DNA of 64,000 bases, from assembly GCA_943736015.1 (NCBI GenBank), contig OX031058.1:23833001-23897000 (forward strand), given 5' to 3'. The position numbers and the translations under genes are program-made. The notes under the pieces are model-generated. The model was given only the letters and a program-made list of their open reading frames with translations. It did no database searches and was not told the origin of the DNA. Shown here piece after piece: positions 41,906 through 52,424 of the stretch (position 1 is the stretch's first letter; every line of letters begins with the position of its first letter). This DNA is from Tridacna crocea (taxonomy: Eukaryota; Mollusca; Bivalvia; Cardiida; Cardiidae).

Positions 41906-42156
41906 CTACATTAACAGTGGTAAAATGTACCATGCTGATTTCTCCATTTGTATGAATGTTTTGACAAATTGTGTGTAAAAGATGTATCGGGTAAAAGATG
42001 TATCAGGGAATGCTTGTCTAGGAGCCCTCAGGCATTCCGAGGTAAGAAAATCTTTGGAATTTGTTCATTTTTTTTTTTGCCAAGGAAGTGTGATGATGGG
42101 TTCACTGCCTGAGCCTGAGCCTAGTGAGGATGATACCCATTTTTTGAAGGAGTATG

Positions 42157-42385
42157 TTAACTCTTTACCACACGAGAAAATTTTAGACTAGTCCAAATTG
42201 AAAGCATTTGCAGACAACAAAATAAAGGTGACTGAAAAATTAAAATTTGGTTTGGGAAGGGTAAAAAACACTGTGGGAAAAGGAGAAAATGCTGGTTACC
42301 AGCATTTTCTCCGTTTCCCACAGTGTTTTCAAAAGGCTCCTTTCTCAGGGTCGTTAAAAGTCGGGATTGTGTGGTAAAGAGTTAA
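42157..42385 (-). mobile_element. Pal-A1 MITE, intact 229 bp
   Basis: cactgtgg/ccacagtg variant with both arms matching. One right-arm change, ctccgtttccc. TTAA both ends. Confidence 0.92.
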
Positions 42386-42512
42386 GCATAGCCATGGTAT
42401 AATTGAAATACTGATGAAGAGGGCTTGAAATAGTATTTTGTTATGAAGGAAAAGGTTGTCTGCAAAAATACAGTAAATGATAGATTCTTCTAGTCTGGTG
42501 AAAATGATACCA

Positions 42513-42732
42513 TTAGCTCTTTACTAGAACACAATGAACTGAATTTATTCCAGTTGAATGCATTTGCAGACAACATAATGTGGCTAAAATGATATTTATC
42601 CAGGATAGGATAGAAAACTTAGTGGGCAAACGAGAAAATGCTGTTACCAGCATTTTCTCCTTTTCCCTCTATGTTTTCAAAAGCTGTCTTTCCAAGGTTT
42701 TTCAGAACATGATAATGTTTGGCATAGTTTAA
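42513..42732 (-). mobile_element. Pal-A1 MITE, diverged
   Basis: agctctttactagaacacaa start, R arm, hairpin (acttagtgggcaaacgagaa) and an L arm ending gcatagtttaa, shared with the next copy. Confidence 0.8.
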
Positions 42733-42961
42733 CTCTTTACCACACGAGAAAATTTTAGACTGGTCCAAATTGAAAGCATTTGCAGACGACAAAAATAAAG
42801 TTGACTGAAAAATTGAAATTTGTTCTGGGAGGGGTAGAAAACACTGTGGGAAAAGGAAAAAATGCTGGTTACCAGCATTTTCTCCTTTTCCCACAGTGTT
42901 TTCAAAAGACTTCTTTCTCAGGGGCGTCAATTTTAGTAGGGATTGTGTGGTAATGGGTTAA
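42729..42961 (-). mobile_element. Pal-A1 MITE, intact
   Basis: 233 bp, cactgtgg/ccacagtg variant, beginning on the TTAA that ends the previous copy. Right end gtgtggtaatgggTTAA. Confidence 0.92.
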
Positions 42962-43655
42962 GAGGGTTATCAAGTTACTGAATTATCATTTATCATAGCT
43001 TATGTCCTGGTATTACAAGAGGAATGAAAATTGCCATGTCATAATGCCTCTGGTTATTTCTCCGAGTCTGAAAAGAAAAAAGAACTCGAGTTTGATCAGG
43101 ATTTCTATCTAGCCATTGACTGCATGTTGTGTTGTTGAATATTATGAGAAACATTTTTTTTTCTCATAAAGAGGGTTGCACAGTAATTACTTTGTTTTGG
43201 ATTTCCTGCATCAGATGATAATGAAAACATTTTCAAATCAAGATAATCACTATATCAAGATTTAGTTTGTAATTGAGTCTTGTACTGCATGTGTGAGGGA
43301 GAAGTTGTTTGATTCTAACATTCTGGCAAAAGACAAGAGAGTTGTCTCTAAGTCATGAGTAAACTCTTGTAGCAGTAAATAAATGCAATGGATTTATTAA
43401 TACTAAGTAGGAACTCTTAAGCAGTGAATAGTATTTCTAGGATGATTTTGTGAGAATATCTGGCAAAGAAATGGAGAGCCCAGATCCAAGATCAGATTGC
43501 ATTTTTCTTGTACATTATGATCATAAATTCCTTTCTAATCAATTAAACATGGGAATAGATTTATAGGAATTTCGTACTTAGTCTAAATTGCTGGCATTTG
43601 CCAATTAGAAATCAAATTGTGGTTCTTGTAATATTTCATTTTGAAAGAGTACACA
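42962..43655. other. No recognised gene
   Basis: AT-rich, no structure apparent. Confidence 0.35.
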
Positions 43656-43765
43656 TTACTGAGGAAAAATTAGAACATGCATGCTACAAGCATTTTCTCC
43701 TCTTCCCACAAAATATTTTATCAGGATCGCTAAAACAGCGTTGTTTGGTAAGAAGGTTAGATAAA
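43656..43765 (-). mobile_element. Decayed Pal-A remnant
   Basis: Hairpin scrap (ctacaagcattttctcctct, tcccacaaaatatttta) and L-arm end (tcaggatcgctaaaacag, ttgtttggtaa). Confidence 0.55.
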
Positions 43766-43826
43766 AGTCTTGTCATTCAAATATCTGCATCTTTTGTACA
43801 GGCTGAGTTTACCATCTGTTTTATCA

Positions 43827-44273
43827 ATGAGCCATGCTCTGGCAAAAGGGGGCTTAAAGCATTTCCATGACATATGATACCAGGCAAGTCATAGCATGAT
43901 AATGGATTAACCCTTAACCACACAATCCCTACTTCTGACACCTGTGAGAAAGAAGCCTTTAGAAAACATGGTGGGATAGGGAGAAAATGCTGGTAACCAG
44001 CATTCTCTCCTTTTCCCACAATGTTTTCTACCTGTTCAGGAACAAATGTTATCATTTAAAAACATGAATTGTCCACTGTGAATTCTATGAATGAATACCT
44101 GGCTGAAATTCTGCTGTGTGGTAAAGGGTTAATACAATCCATTGTATCTAACAATCTACTGAATGATAGCGAAAAGTTTCGGCCCACTGGTCAGCCTGCA
44201 CAGACTGCAGGCAGACCTGGGTTGATACTTTTTGCAGATGCACTAAGCCCCCTATTAACAGAGCTCAGCTCAA
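43827..44273. mobile_element. Foldback family X, split by Pal-A1
   Basis: Left end tgagccatgctctggcaaaa, right end ctaagccccctattaacaga (inverted). Interior palindrome tcagcctgcacagactgcag at ~44190. A Pal-A1 copy fills 43907-44132. Confidence 0.82.
43907..44132 (+). mobile_element. Pal-A1 MITE nested in X
   Basis: 226 bp, TTAA on both sides (gataatggaTTAA, TTAAtacaatcc). The R arm is diverged (tgtgaattctatgaatga). Confidence 0.88.
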
Positions 44274-45090
44274 ATTTATTAATAAATCTTTGTACGACAA
44301 GAAAGTTTTAGACTCTTCGAAACTGAAAGAATTGGCAGACAATAAATTCAGTGTTTTCAAACTCAAACTGCAACTCTGCAAATGAAATACAACTGAGACC
44401 AAACTGTTGTTGTGTCATCTAGAGTTTTTTCTCCTGCAATTATCATCTGGTAAAACATACATCTGTTTTAGTGAAGATGTCAGATTCAATTCAAATTCTT
44501 AGGGTACACCAGAGGATACCATGATTCTTCTGCACAGGCTGTATGATTGATGATATATGCCCATGATGAAATCGATCAGCCAATCAATAATCATATGACA
44601 AACCTGAGCTTATAACTGTCAAAAAGTACATTCAGGTTCCTGCAATAGCCTATTTTGTTTTCCAAGTAAGATTTTGAGGAGATATGAAAAGCTGGGCAGA
44701 TTTGTTTCGGGTATGCTATAGGTGAGATGTAATAAACAAGACAATAAACAGGCAGGGTATTAACTCAACAATGGAATACAGATGGTTCCAGTTACTGTTA
44801 GCTGTAATGATCCATGTGGTCTCTTGGATTGATTAACACTGGGGTTTCAAAACCATAGCTGCCTTTGATGCAAGTGAAGAGCAAGATCAGACTGCACAAA
44901 ATGATATCTACATTTAATCGACATTGCTTTGTTGAGGCATTATGGGCAAGTGCAGCACTAAAATTGCCTTGATTAGCATGTTAATTGTTCTATGATAGGA
45001 CAGACTACATGTAGGAAAAGGAAAAGGATAGAAGCATGTAGGAAAAGGAAAAAAACATGCTAAGTTGTTAAAACTTGACATTGTGTGGTA
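44274..45090. other. Repeat debris, no gene
   Basis: A Pal-A3 core trace at ~44880-44935 (gcaagatcagactgcaca, atctacatttaatcgacatt). At 45007-45055 'catgtaggaaaaggaaaa' is duplicated. No coding frame. Confidence 0.4.
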
Positions 45091-45091
45091 A

Positions 45092-45530
45092 AAAGTTAAT
45101 GGTGTTTAATGCCACTTTCATCATTACTTTCCATAGATTATAGCTAACTTGTTCATTGTATTTGGTTCAGGTTCCACATTAGATGCTTAGGGGTCCCAAA
45201 GTGTCTTGTCCAAAGCTCTTTCCCAAACAAATCCTGGTTGTGGGAGAAGGAGAAAATTCTGGTTACCAACATTTTCTCTTTTTCTCACAATGCTTTTACA
45301 GTAGTCTTCTAAAGTTAAATTTCAATATTTGAGCCACATTTATTTTGTTATCTGCAGGTGTTTTCAATTCAGATAAGTCAAAACTTTTGTCATTTGGTAA
45401 AGAGTTAAGTAAGGATTTATTCTGAGGCCAAGCACTCAGCCAAACACCCTAAAAAAGGAGCACATAGAGTATGGATCGAACCTTTGGCCTGTGACCTTGT
45501 AACAAAATTAACAGTTTTTACCAAAATAGT
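45092..45530 (-). mobile_element. SINE split by Pal-A1
   Basis: Minus strand: B-box aaggttcgatccat near 45470 (head) and tail aaagtggcattaaacaccat at 45095-45120. A Pal-A1 copy separates head from tail. Placement of head and tail as one element is inferred. Confidence 0.5.
45216..45408 (+). mobile_element. Pal-A1 MITE lacking most of the L arm
   Basis: agctctttcccaaacaaatc goes almost directly into ggttgtgggagaaggagaaa; right half complete with gtaaagagTTAA. Confidence 0.82.
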
Positions 45531-45624
45531 CCCCCGATTATGTAGCTTTGTAATCAGCCTCTTGATTCATCAGAGGATAGTTATTGTATCATTAAGATTT
45601 TCTAAGTATATGTAGATACTGTTT

Positions 45625-45816
45625 CAGAGTTCCAGATAGGGAGTGATGGTATTCTGAATTCTTTATTTCTCTTCCAAACCCTATGATGTGGATACTCATT
45701 AGAATTGTCTCGATGAGACAATTCTAATGAGCACCCACAACATAGGGTTTAGTGGACAATAATTAACATTTTCAATTTTGAAAACAAAATCACAGGCCCC
45801 TCTATCTGGAGTTCTG
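45625..45816. mobile_element. Foldback family Y, uninterrupted
   Basis: cagagttccagatagggagt to ctggagttctg; core actcattagaattgtctcga with its mirror around 45712. Confidence 0.87.
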
Positions 45817-46312
45817 CTGTTTTACAAAAAGTAAGGAATTGGATGCAAGGAAAAATGTGGTGGTAAGAACAGTTGTGATAATTATGAATTGATCCCGCAA
45901 GAATAGAAATGAGATATCAGGAGCTCATGAAATGTCTTTTTCTCCTTTTCATGGTCAAACTAATGGTCAATCAGTCAATCTAAGTCTCCTTAATGTGTCT
46001 ACTGGCTTATCATAAATTCTTATTTAGATCAAAAGAAATGCTCGTATAGATTATATCCAGTGTTACAATCTTGGCTTTTTGCCCTTAGATCAATGGATCC
46101 CAAGCTTAAAAGTTTACTTGTGCAAACAGTGTAGATTAAGATCAAATTGAGGAGAGCTTGCAGTCTGAGCTTTTAACTAAATTGTCTGCTACTTTGTTAC
46201 AAGTTCTTTCCCAAATAACCTTGAAATGAGTATATTTCGGCTGTTTTTTGACATAGAATTAGTCTTTTTAAATAATTCAGGGTAAGAAACTCTTCTGTTT
46301 CAGTGGCACGTT
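45817..46312. other. Repeat debris, no gene
   Basis: Pal-A3 core trace at ~46120-46190 (gtgtagattaagatcaaatt, gcagtctgagctttt). Nothing else recognised. Confidence 0.35.
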
Positions 46313-46315
46313 CAA

Positions 46316-46545
46316 TTAACCCATTACCACACAATCCCTGCTTTAAAGTTTGACAACCCTGAGAAAGAAGCCTTTGGAAACATGGTGGGAAAAGGAGAAA
46401 ATGCTGGTAACCAGCATTTTCTCCTTTTCCCACAATTTTTTCTACTCTTCACAAAACAAATTTCAAATTTTCTGTCACTTTTATTTTGACATCTGCAAAT
46501 GCTTTTGATTAGGACAAACCTAAAATTTTGTCGTTTGGTAATTTG
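46316..46545 (+). mobile_element. Pal-A1 MITE, full length
   Basis: TTAA left; the L arm has a short internal duplication (ctttaaagtttgacaaccct). Hairpin arms differ at acatggtggg/cccacaatt. The right end stops at gtttggtaattt. Confidence 0.87.
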
Positions 46546-46637
46546 TATTTACTGACATCTTCTTTGGATTTCACTTTTGCATTACAGAATTGTTATCATC
46601 AATGTCTCTGTCACTGCTGAGTACATGATACATTTAT

Positions 46638-46870
46638 TTAACCCTTAACCACACTGTCCTGACTCATAAAGACTCTGAGAAAGAAGCCTTTTGAAAACAT
46701 TATGGGCAAAGGAGAAAATGTTGGTAACCAGTATTTTCTAATAATGATAATTTTTACTGTGCTTTCTAACCTTTCCAAAAATGAATTCCAATTTTTGAGT
46801 CACATTTATTTTGTAGTCTGTAAATGCTATCAGTTTTGACAAATCTAGAATTTTGTTGTCAGATAAAGAG
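46638..46870 (+). mobile_element. Pal-A1 MITE, diverged
   Basis: ttaacccttaaccacactgt, L arm, left hairpin arm good, right arm interrupted by taatgataatttttactg, R arm intact to ttgttgtcagataaag. Confidence 0.78.
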
Positions 46871-47008
46871 AAGGCAGAAGAGAGATACAGGGCATTATCA
46901 TGGCCTTCTTGTTTATCTTGCTTAATTGACCACTTTGAAATATTGTGGCAAATGAGAAATGAACTGTTTTGTTACAGAATTTTCATATATATTCAAGTTT
47001 TGAACCTC

Positions 47009-47226
47009 AGCTCTTTACCATACTGTCCTGAGTTTTTATTTCCAGGGAAACAAAGCTTTTGAAAACATTGTGGGTAAAGAAAGTCTGCAGCATGTTCTCC
47101 ACTACCAGCAAATGTCTCTACATTTTGAAAGACAGATTTTATGTTTTTAGTTGTGTTTCTTTTGTTATTATGCAACTGCTCTCAGGTTGGACAAGTCTAT
47201 GATATTATTGTTGTGTAGAGAGTGAA
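47009..47226 (+). mobile_element. Pal-A1 MITE, diverged
   Basis: agctctttaccatactgtcc, gaaaacattgtgggtaaaga, then a rearranged hairpin tip and R arm (gctctcaggttggacaagtc), ending tgtagagagtgaa. Confidence 0.7.
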
Positions 47227-47258
47227 CTTGTGTGCCTGGATATAAGATGGAAACAATT

Positions 47259-47734
47259 TAAGCCAAGATATGTGAAAAAGGGGCTGAATACATCTGTGAA
47301 AAGTTTCGACCGAGGTCAACCTGGGCGGATTGGGTAGACTGACGTAGACCAAAACTTTTGGCTATTGGTCAATTTTCTGTATGTCCAAGGACCAGTGTAC
47401 CTTATGATTAAGTAGGTTGTTGAAAAAATGGCCATGATGGACCCATAATTATATGAGTATCATGCATTAACTCGTTACCAAACGACAGTATTTTAGGCTT
47501 GTCAAAATCCAAAGCATTTGCAGACAACAAACTGAAAGTGACTGAATATGTGAAATTTTTTTAAGAAAAATAGAAAACATTGTGGGAAAAGGAGAAAATG
47601 CTGGTTATTAGCATTTTCTCCTTTTCCCACGATGTTTTCTAAAGGCTTCTTTCTCAGGGTTGTCAAAATTAGGGTTTGTGTGGTAATGGGTTAAGGAGAT
47701 GCATGGGGCCCCCTTTTGCCAGAGCATGGTTCAA
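47259..47734. mobile_element. Foldback family X, split by Pal-A1
   Basis: Left end aagccaagatatgtgaaaaa, right end cccccttttgccagagcatg, interior gaccgaggtcaacctggg. Pal-A1 at 47467-47694 sits close to the right end. Confidence 0.8.
47467..47694 (-). mobile_element. Pal-A1 MITE nested in X
   Basis: 228 bp with TTAA both sides (catgcaTTAA, TTAAggagatgc). Hairpin tip ctggttattag. Confidence 0.92.
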
Positions 47735-47889
47735 TTATTTTTGCCTCTATCTTTTCCCACAGTTTTCCTTTGAGTTCCTTGAAATATTTGATCAGAATCA
47801 TTAAACGTATCAGATCGTTTTTTCTGTTCTGTGTGCTGAAATTAATTCCATGAAACTCTGAGGAAAGATAAAAAAGATCATTTTTTTTC

Positions 47890-48095
47890 TTAACTCTTTA
47901 CCACAAAAAAACGACTTTTAACAACCCTGGAAAAGAAATCTTTTGAAAACATTGTGGTAACCAGCATTTTCTCCTTTTCCCACATTGTTTTCTTCCCTTC
48001 CTATAACAAATTTCAATTCTTTATTGTCACATTTGATTCGTTGTCTGCTTTCAATTTGGATCAGTCTAAAATTTTGTCGTTTGGTAAAGAGTTAA
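47890..48095 (+). mobile_element. Pal-A1 MITE missing the left hairpin arm
   Basis: L arm to gaaaacattgtgg, then straight to taaccagcattttctcc: about 24 bp deleted exactly between the hairpin base and tip. R arm slightly shortened, TTAA both ends. Confidence 0.85.
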
Positions 48096-48258
48096 GCAGA
48101 TGGTAAATTCCCAAATTCTGCTATTTCAAAGGTATTTCTTAGGGGGAGAAATATGTCCTTATTGGACATTGTAGATCAAAGATATTCTGTGCAGTCTGAG
48201 CTTGATCTGTACTGTCCAGTTAAGGTCACTGAGTCAAGCTTAGCAGCTTAAGGGTTAG
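48092..48258 (+). mobile_element. Pal-A3 MITE, left part shortened
   Basis: Starts on the TTAA that ends the Pal-A1 copy; ctgctatttcaaaggtattt, ggacattgtagatcaaagat, cagtctgagcttgatctgta, then gcttagcagcttaagggtta. Confidence 0.78.
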
Positions 48259-48505
48259 CAGCCTAAAAGCCATGTTTTTTGTCAGAATATCTCAGGTAAA
48301 GAAGGGATCTGTGTAGATCCAAGATCAGACTCCATATTGTGTACATCAGTCTAATCTGAATCAACAGTGTCCCTGTATGGGATTGAGTATGGGATTCATA
48401 CCTACAAGGTTAATGATTACCACCTTCATAATGATAGTTAAATGGCTCAGTACCGCTTTTCTCTTAAACTTTGATAGGTTGGAGATGTAATTTGTCCAGG
48501 TACTA
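48259..48505. mobile_element. Pal-A3-like remnant
   Basis: 'gtgtagatccaagatcagac' and 'gtctaatctgaatcaacagt' form a worn Pal-A3 core at ~48312-48372. The ends are lost. Confidence 0.45.
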
Positions 48506-48514
48506 AATGAACCA

Positions 48515-48956
48515 AGCAAGCCAAGGGTGACGATCCACTATGCTACTTTACTCTTGGCGGATCGAGCTTGGTTGCAGCTAGCTCTAACTGCAGGAATCAA
48601 ATCGCTCGTAACATTTCATCTTTGATAAAAATAGAACAAAGATTTGACCTTTTGGATAAAAATAGAAGGTAAACATGAATACCTCCATGGATGTGTGCAG
48701 GATCTGTAAGGATTTATTACCGAAAAAAACATAAATGAACAATATTTACCGAAAGTTTCAGCGTGACCTTGATTATTAGAGGTTTTAGGCTATATCCAAG
48801 CACCTGACCATGTATTCATAAACAGTTTGTAAAACAATGTAAGTGGGGATAATAAGCAGCATCCAATAGGGGGCGTATCGCGGGATTCTTGAAATCAGGC
48901 TCGATCCACCAAGGTAAGATCCACACAGTGATCGTAAGCTTGGCTCGCGAAGATTT
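48515..48956. mobile_element. 442 bp TIR element with 9-bp duplication, M2
   Basis: aatgaacca occurs at 48506-48514 and 48957-48965. Inside, agcaagccaagggtgacgat (left) mirrors the right end, whose inverted reading is aatcttcgcgagccaagctt, continuing through 'ggcggatcgagc'/'ggtggatcgagc'. The motif cttcgcgagccaag is very close to the M1 end cttcgcaagccaag, so M1 and M2 may belong to one superfamily. The left TIR is about 10 bp shorter than the right. Confidence 0.72.
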
Positions 48957-49171
48957 AATGAACCACACTTCACCTTGAGCTTTATTTTTGGACATTCAGG
49001 TTACTTCAGTTTAATGGACATTGTAGATCATGATCAGCCTGCAAAAGATGTGCAGTCTGATCCTTGATTTTACTCTTTCATGTATTTAAAGAAATATTCA
49101 ATCATATAGAATTACACCAGTTTGTACTTATTCTCTGATTGACTGTAATTAGTCTAAATATATGGTATGCA

Positions 49172-49333
49172 TAGCTCCAGATAAGACTGAAGTGATAGTA
49201 TTCTGAATGCATCATTTCTCTTCCAAATCCTATGTTGTGTGCACTCATTAGAATCGTCTCAATGACACAAATCTTATAAGTACCTGCAACATTTTCAATT
49301 TTGAAACTAAAATCACTCCATCTGTCTGGAGCC
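49172..49333. mobile_element. Foldback family Y, truncated at the right
   Basis: agctccagataagactgaag, core actcattagaatcgtctcaa with a decayed mirror (acaaatcttataagtacc), ending ctgtctggagc against a Pal-A1 copy. Confidence 0.75.
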
Positions 49334-49336
49334 TTT

Positions 49337-49564
49337 TTAACCCCTTACCAAACAATCCCTTGTTTTCATGACCCTGGGGAAGAAGCCTTTTGAAAACATT
49401 GTGTGAAAAGAAAATGCTGGTAACCATCATTTTCGCCTTTTCCCACAATGTTTTCTCTCCTTTTTCATACAATTTTTTTTAAATTTTCGGTCACCTACAT
49501 TTTGACATCTGCAAATGCTTTCAATTTTGACCATTCGAAATTTTGTCCTTTGGTAAAGAGCTAA
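49337..49564 (+). mobile_element. Pal-A1 MITE, full length
   Basis: Left TTAA, right CTAA. Left hairpin arm 6 bp short (gtgtgaaaagaaaatgc), R arm ending gtcctttggtaaagag. Confidence 0.87.
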
Positions 49565-49998
49565 ACATTATTTCTGTTGAATTGTAAAAGCCATTTCTAT
49601 GCTTTGTAACATTTCTGGAGTTACATGTTCTTCTCAAGCCACTGGCTGCTTTTTGCACATGTTTTCAAAATTGATCTAATTAGTGTAAGGTTTGAAAAAT
49701 CTTGAGGCAGAAAAAAGTCAGATACTAAACCCAGAACAATCAATCACCAAGTTTCAGACAAAAGTTCCCAAAATGATGATTATAGTGTCTTATCGAATAT
49801 CCTATGGAGCAAAATGAACCTCTACTTCTGAACAGGTCACTTTGAAGACATAATGATTATAGGACAAATCGCTAATTTTGAATAGCTTCTCCATTTTCCA
49901 CAGTGTTTTAACAAAACTAAATTCATGGTTGTCAGTATTTTCTCATTTTCTCACAATTTTTTTCAAAGGCCTTTTTACACTCGGGGTCAAAACACATC
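49565..49998. other. Repeat debris, no gene
   Basis: Pal-A hairpin remnant at ~49885-49975 (ctccattttccacagtgttt, attttctcattttctcacaa). Nothing else recognised. Confidence 0.4.
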
Positions 49999-50415
49999 AG
50001 GTCCGTTTTCATGAACGATTCTTAACTCTTTACCAAATGACAAACTTTTTAGACTTGTACGAATTGAAAACATTTTCAGATGACAAAATAAACGTATCTC
50101 AAAAATTGAAAGTTGTTTATAGCAGGAAAGAACACATAGGAAATGGAGAAAATGCTGATTACCAGTATTTTCTTCCTTTCCCACCTTGTTTTTAAAAGGC
50201 TTCTATCTCGGGGTCCTAAAAACCAGGGATTTTTGGGTAAAGGGTTAAGAAATTGTTTAGTCTTTTTCTCCAGAGTTTTGTTATTGAAGGTAGTAGCATA
50301 TCATCTAATCGGTGAAACTGTTTGGCTTAGCCAATCAGAAGTAGTGTTATTTTCAAAGTGAGAAAATCTTAAAGGGTAAGACAAAGATTGATTTGCTGTT
50401 GAATACAGTTCCAGA
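49999..50415. mobile_element. Foldback family Z, split by Pal-A1
   Basis: aggtccgttttcatgaacga at the left; after the insertion the Z interior resumes (gaaactgtttggcttagcca, atcagaagtagtgttat) and fades at gaatacagttcc. The insertion lies exactly in the TTAA of Z's ttcttaagaa. Confidence 0.85.
50022..50248 (-). mobile_element. Pal-A1 MITE nested in Z, clearest TTAA duplication
   Basis: Flanks gattcTTAA and TTAAgaaatt against the intact Z sequence gttcTTAAgaata (23360-23372). The element is 227 bp with duplications included. Confidence 0.93.
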
Positions 50416-50658
50416 TTTACATGTAATTAGGTTTAAGCCTTTCCTTACTGTTTGTCAGTCATACTAAGTGCTACAGCTCACCTATTCATGTCTCTTCTGG
50501 CAGTCACCTATTGTAGACTAGGGTTTGGGGTATCAGCTGGCTATTTTGGGTAGATGTGAATGTTTTCACCTTAGATCTATAATGCTAGACAGGTTCTCCA
50601 GGCATTGTGTTGAGGAATGTCAGTGTTGACGAACTTGATCAGACTGTGATGAGAGATT

Positions 50659-50850
50659 GATTGAGTGAATTGTATTTTATACCACTTTCAGAATTATTAA
50701 GTCATATCACAAAAGTAGCTCACTTAATCCTGTGTGGTTTGTTTCGCCAGTTCCAGGTAGGGAAATGTATTGCCAGAGGAGACTAGTATGGACAACCAAA
50801 CGGTTGAGCCTCCAGATTACAAATCTTATACCTCCAGGCACACCGAACTT
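50659..50850 (-). mobile_element. SINE, diverged
   Basis: Minus-strand tail aataattctgaaagtggtat then aaaatacaattcactcaatcaatc (positions 50660-50705). A tRNA-like head around 50790-50850 (gtataagatttgtaatctgg) is weak. Confidence 0.5.
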
Positions 50851-50928
50851 TTCTGCCAAAATTTTCTCCAAACAGACTTGAACTATTTTCAGACAAAGTG
50901 GATGTATTAGCGACCTTTTATGATTTGT

Positions 50929-51156
50929 TTAACCCTTTACCAAACATTCCCTGGTTTTTACGACCCTTAGATAGAAGCCTTTTGAAAACATCGTGGGAAA
51001 AGAAGAAAATGCTGGTAAGCAGCATTTTCTCCTTTTACCACAATGTTTTCCACCAAGCTGGAATCAAATCTCAATTTTTGAGTTTGGTTTGTTTTGTCGT
51101 ACGTAAGTGCTTTCAACTTGGACCAGTTAGAATTTTGATGTTAGGTAAAGAGGTAA
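50929..51156 (+). mobile_element. Pal-A1 MITE, full length
   Basis: TTAA left, GTAA right. L arm attccctggtttttacgacc, hairpin with a taccac change in the right arm, R arm gtgctttcaacttggacc. Confidence 0.88.
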
Positions 51157-51266
51157 GTTATTTTCCAAAGCACTCTTCCTCTTAGGGTTTCTAAATATTA
51201 TACTTACGAGAGGGAAAGTATGATTATTTGAATGTCTCAAAAAAAAGTTACTTTGATGATATTATA

Positions 51267-51717
51267 CACGGCGGGGAATCACGTGACACAACAACAACAA
51301 CAATGACCGTTATTTGAAAAAATTCCCCAATTTCTGGTAAGAAAATCTTCAATAATTCCGTTAATACATGACCGATTGGAATTTGGTTTGAAGCAGAGAA
51401 GGCGGAAGGACTCCAGGGATTTGCTTGATGTGTTAGATTTTTTAAACAACACCTGATAAAAAAGTTATTGACGAGCAAACAAATTATCCAGGGTAAAAAA
51501 TTTGTTTGCTCGTCAATAACTTTTTTATCAGGTGTTGTTTAAAAAATCTAACACATCAAGCAAATCCCTGGAGTCCTTTCGCCTTCTCTGCTTCAAACCA
51601 AATTCCAATCGGTCATGTATTAACGGAATTATTGAAGATTTTCTTACCTGAAGTCGGGGAATTTTTTTAAATATCGGTCATTGTTGTTGTTGTTGTGTCA
51701 CGTGATTCCCCGCCGTG
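51267..51717. mobile_element. Nearly perfect 451 bp palindrome FB1
   Basis: Arms of about 215 bp match with only a handful of differences around a short loop (ttatccagggtaaaaaa, centre ~51492). Ends CACGGCGGGGAATCACGTGA; flanked by ttata at 51262-51266 and 51718-51722. An (ACA)n/(TGT)n run sits in each arm. The arms' similarity points to recent origin or arm-to-arm correction. Superfamily not assigned. The frame at 51248-51478 lies in one arm and is not a gene. Confidence 0.92.
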
Positions 51718-51722
51718 TTATA

Positions 51723-52195
51723 GAAAACTTACTTTCTGTACTTGCTAAAATATGCCAAAATAGAAGTTAGCATACCAATTATTGTTTTCCATGAAGGCAA
51801 ATAAATAGTTATGACACAAGGTTGACCCCTTTCAGTGACATTCACAGCAAGTACAAAAGGTACAGATATTGGAGTTTTAAAGCTCCTTTTGTTAGAATCT
51901 CTGGTAAAGTAGTGGCCTGTGTAAGATTCAAGGTCTAAGACTTTATTCCTCCGTGTACAAGCTGATCTTGATCTAGGCTAGTTGCTGTAGTAAATAAGAC
52001 AGGTTCAACACTGAGGGTTAAGATTCCTCAGGTTACATGTTGGATCCTAATTATGCTTTCCCTGATTATTTCCATGTGGAAATATTTTGGCAGAAAGCCT
52101 AGGCTTGTGGGTCTTTAAGCCAGATATTATGATACTTGTGTTTCAAGGATTGGGAAGGCAGTAATACCCATTTCTTTACATAGAATAACATGAGC
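51723..52195. other. No recognised gene
   Basis: AT-rich sequence without visible structure. Confidence 0.35.
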
Positions 52196-52196
52196 A

Positions 52197-52408
52197 TTAA
52201 CCCTTATCCTGCTCGATAACCAAAATGGAGTTTACAGGTCGAAAGTAAAAACCCAGTTATTGCTATTTCAGAATGATGGTTTAGGATATCATGTCTGCTT
52301 ATCGGACAGTGTAGATCCAAGATCAGACTGCATGTTCTGTGTATTCTGATCTTGATCTACAGTGTCCTCAAAAAGGTCAGTGAGTCTGGCTTAGCAGCTG
52401 AATGGTTA
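52197..52408 (+). mobile_element. Pal-A3 MITE, best copy
   Basis: 212 bp, TTAACCCTTATCCTGCTCGA to gcagctgaatggTTAA. Core gtgtagatccaagatcagac mirrored by tgatcttgatctaca around 52338. It shares the TTAACCCTT end and TTAA flanks with Pal-A1 and A2 but has no sequence in common with their hairpins. Confidence 0.87.
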
Positions 52409-52424
52409 ATGCATATCTAAGGAA

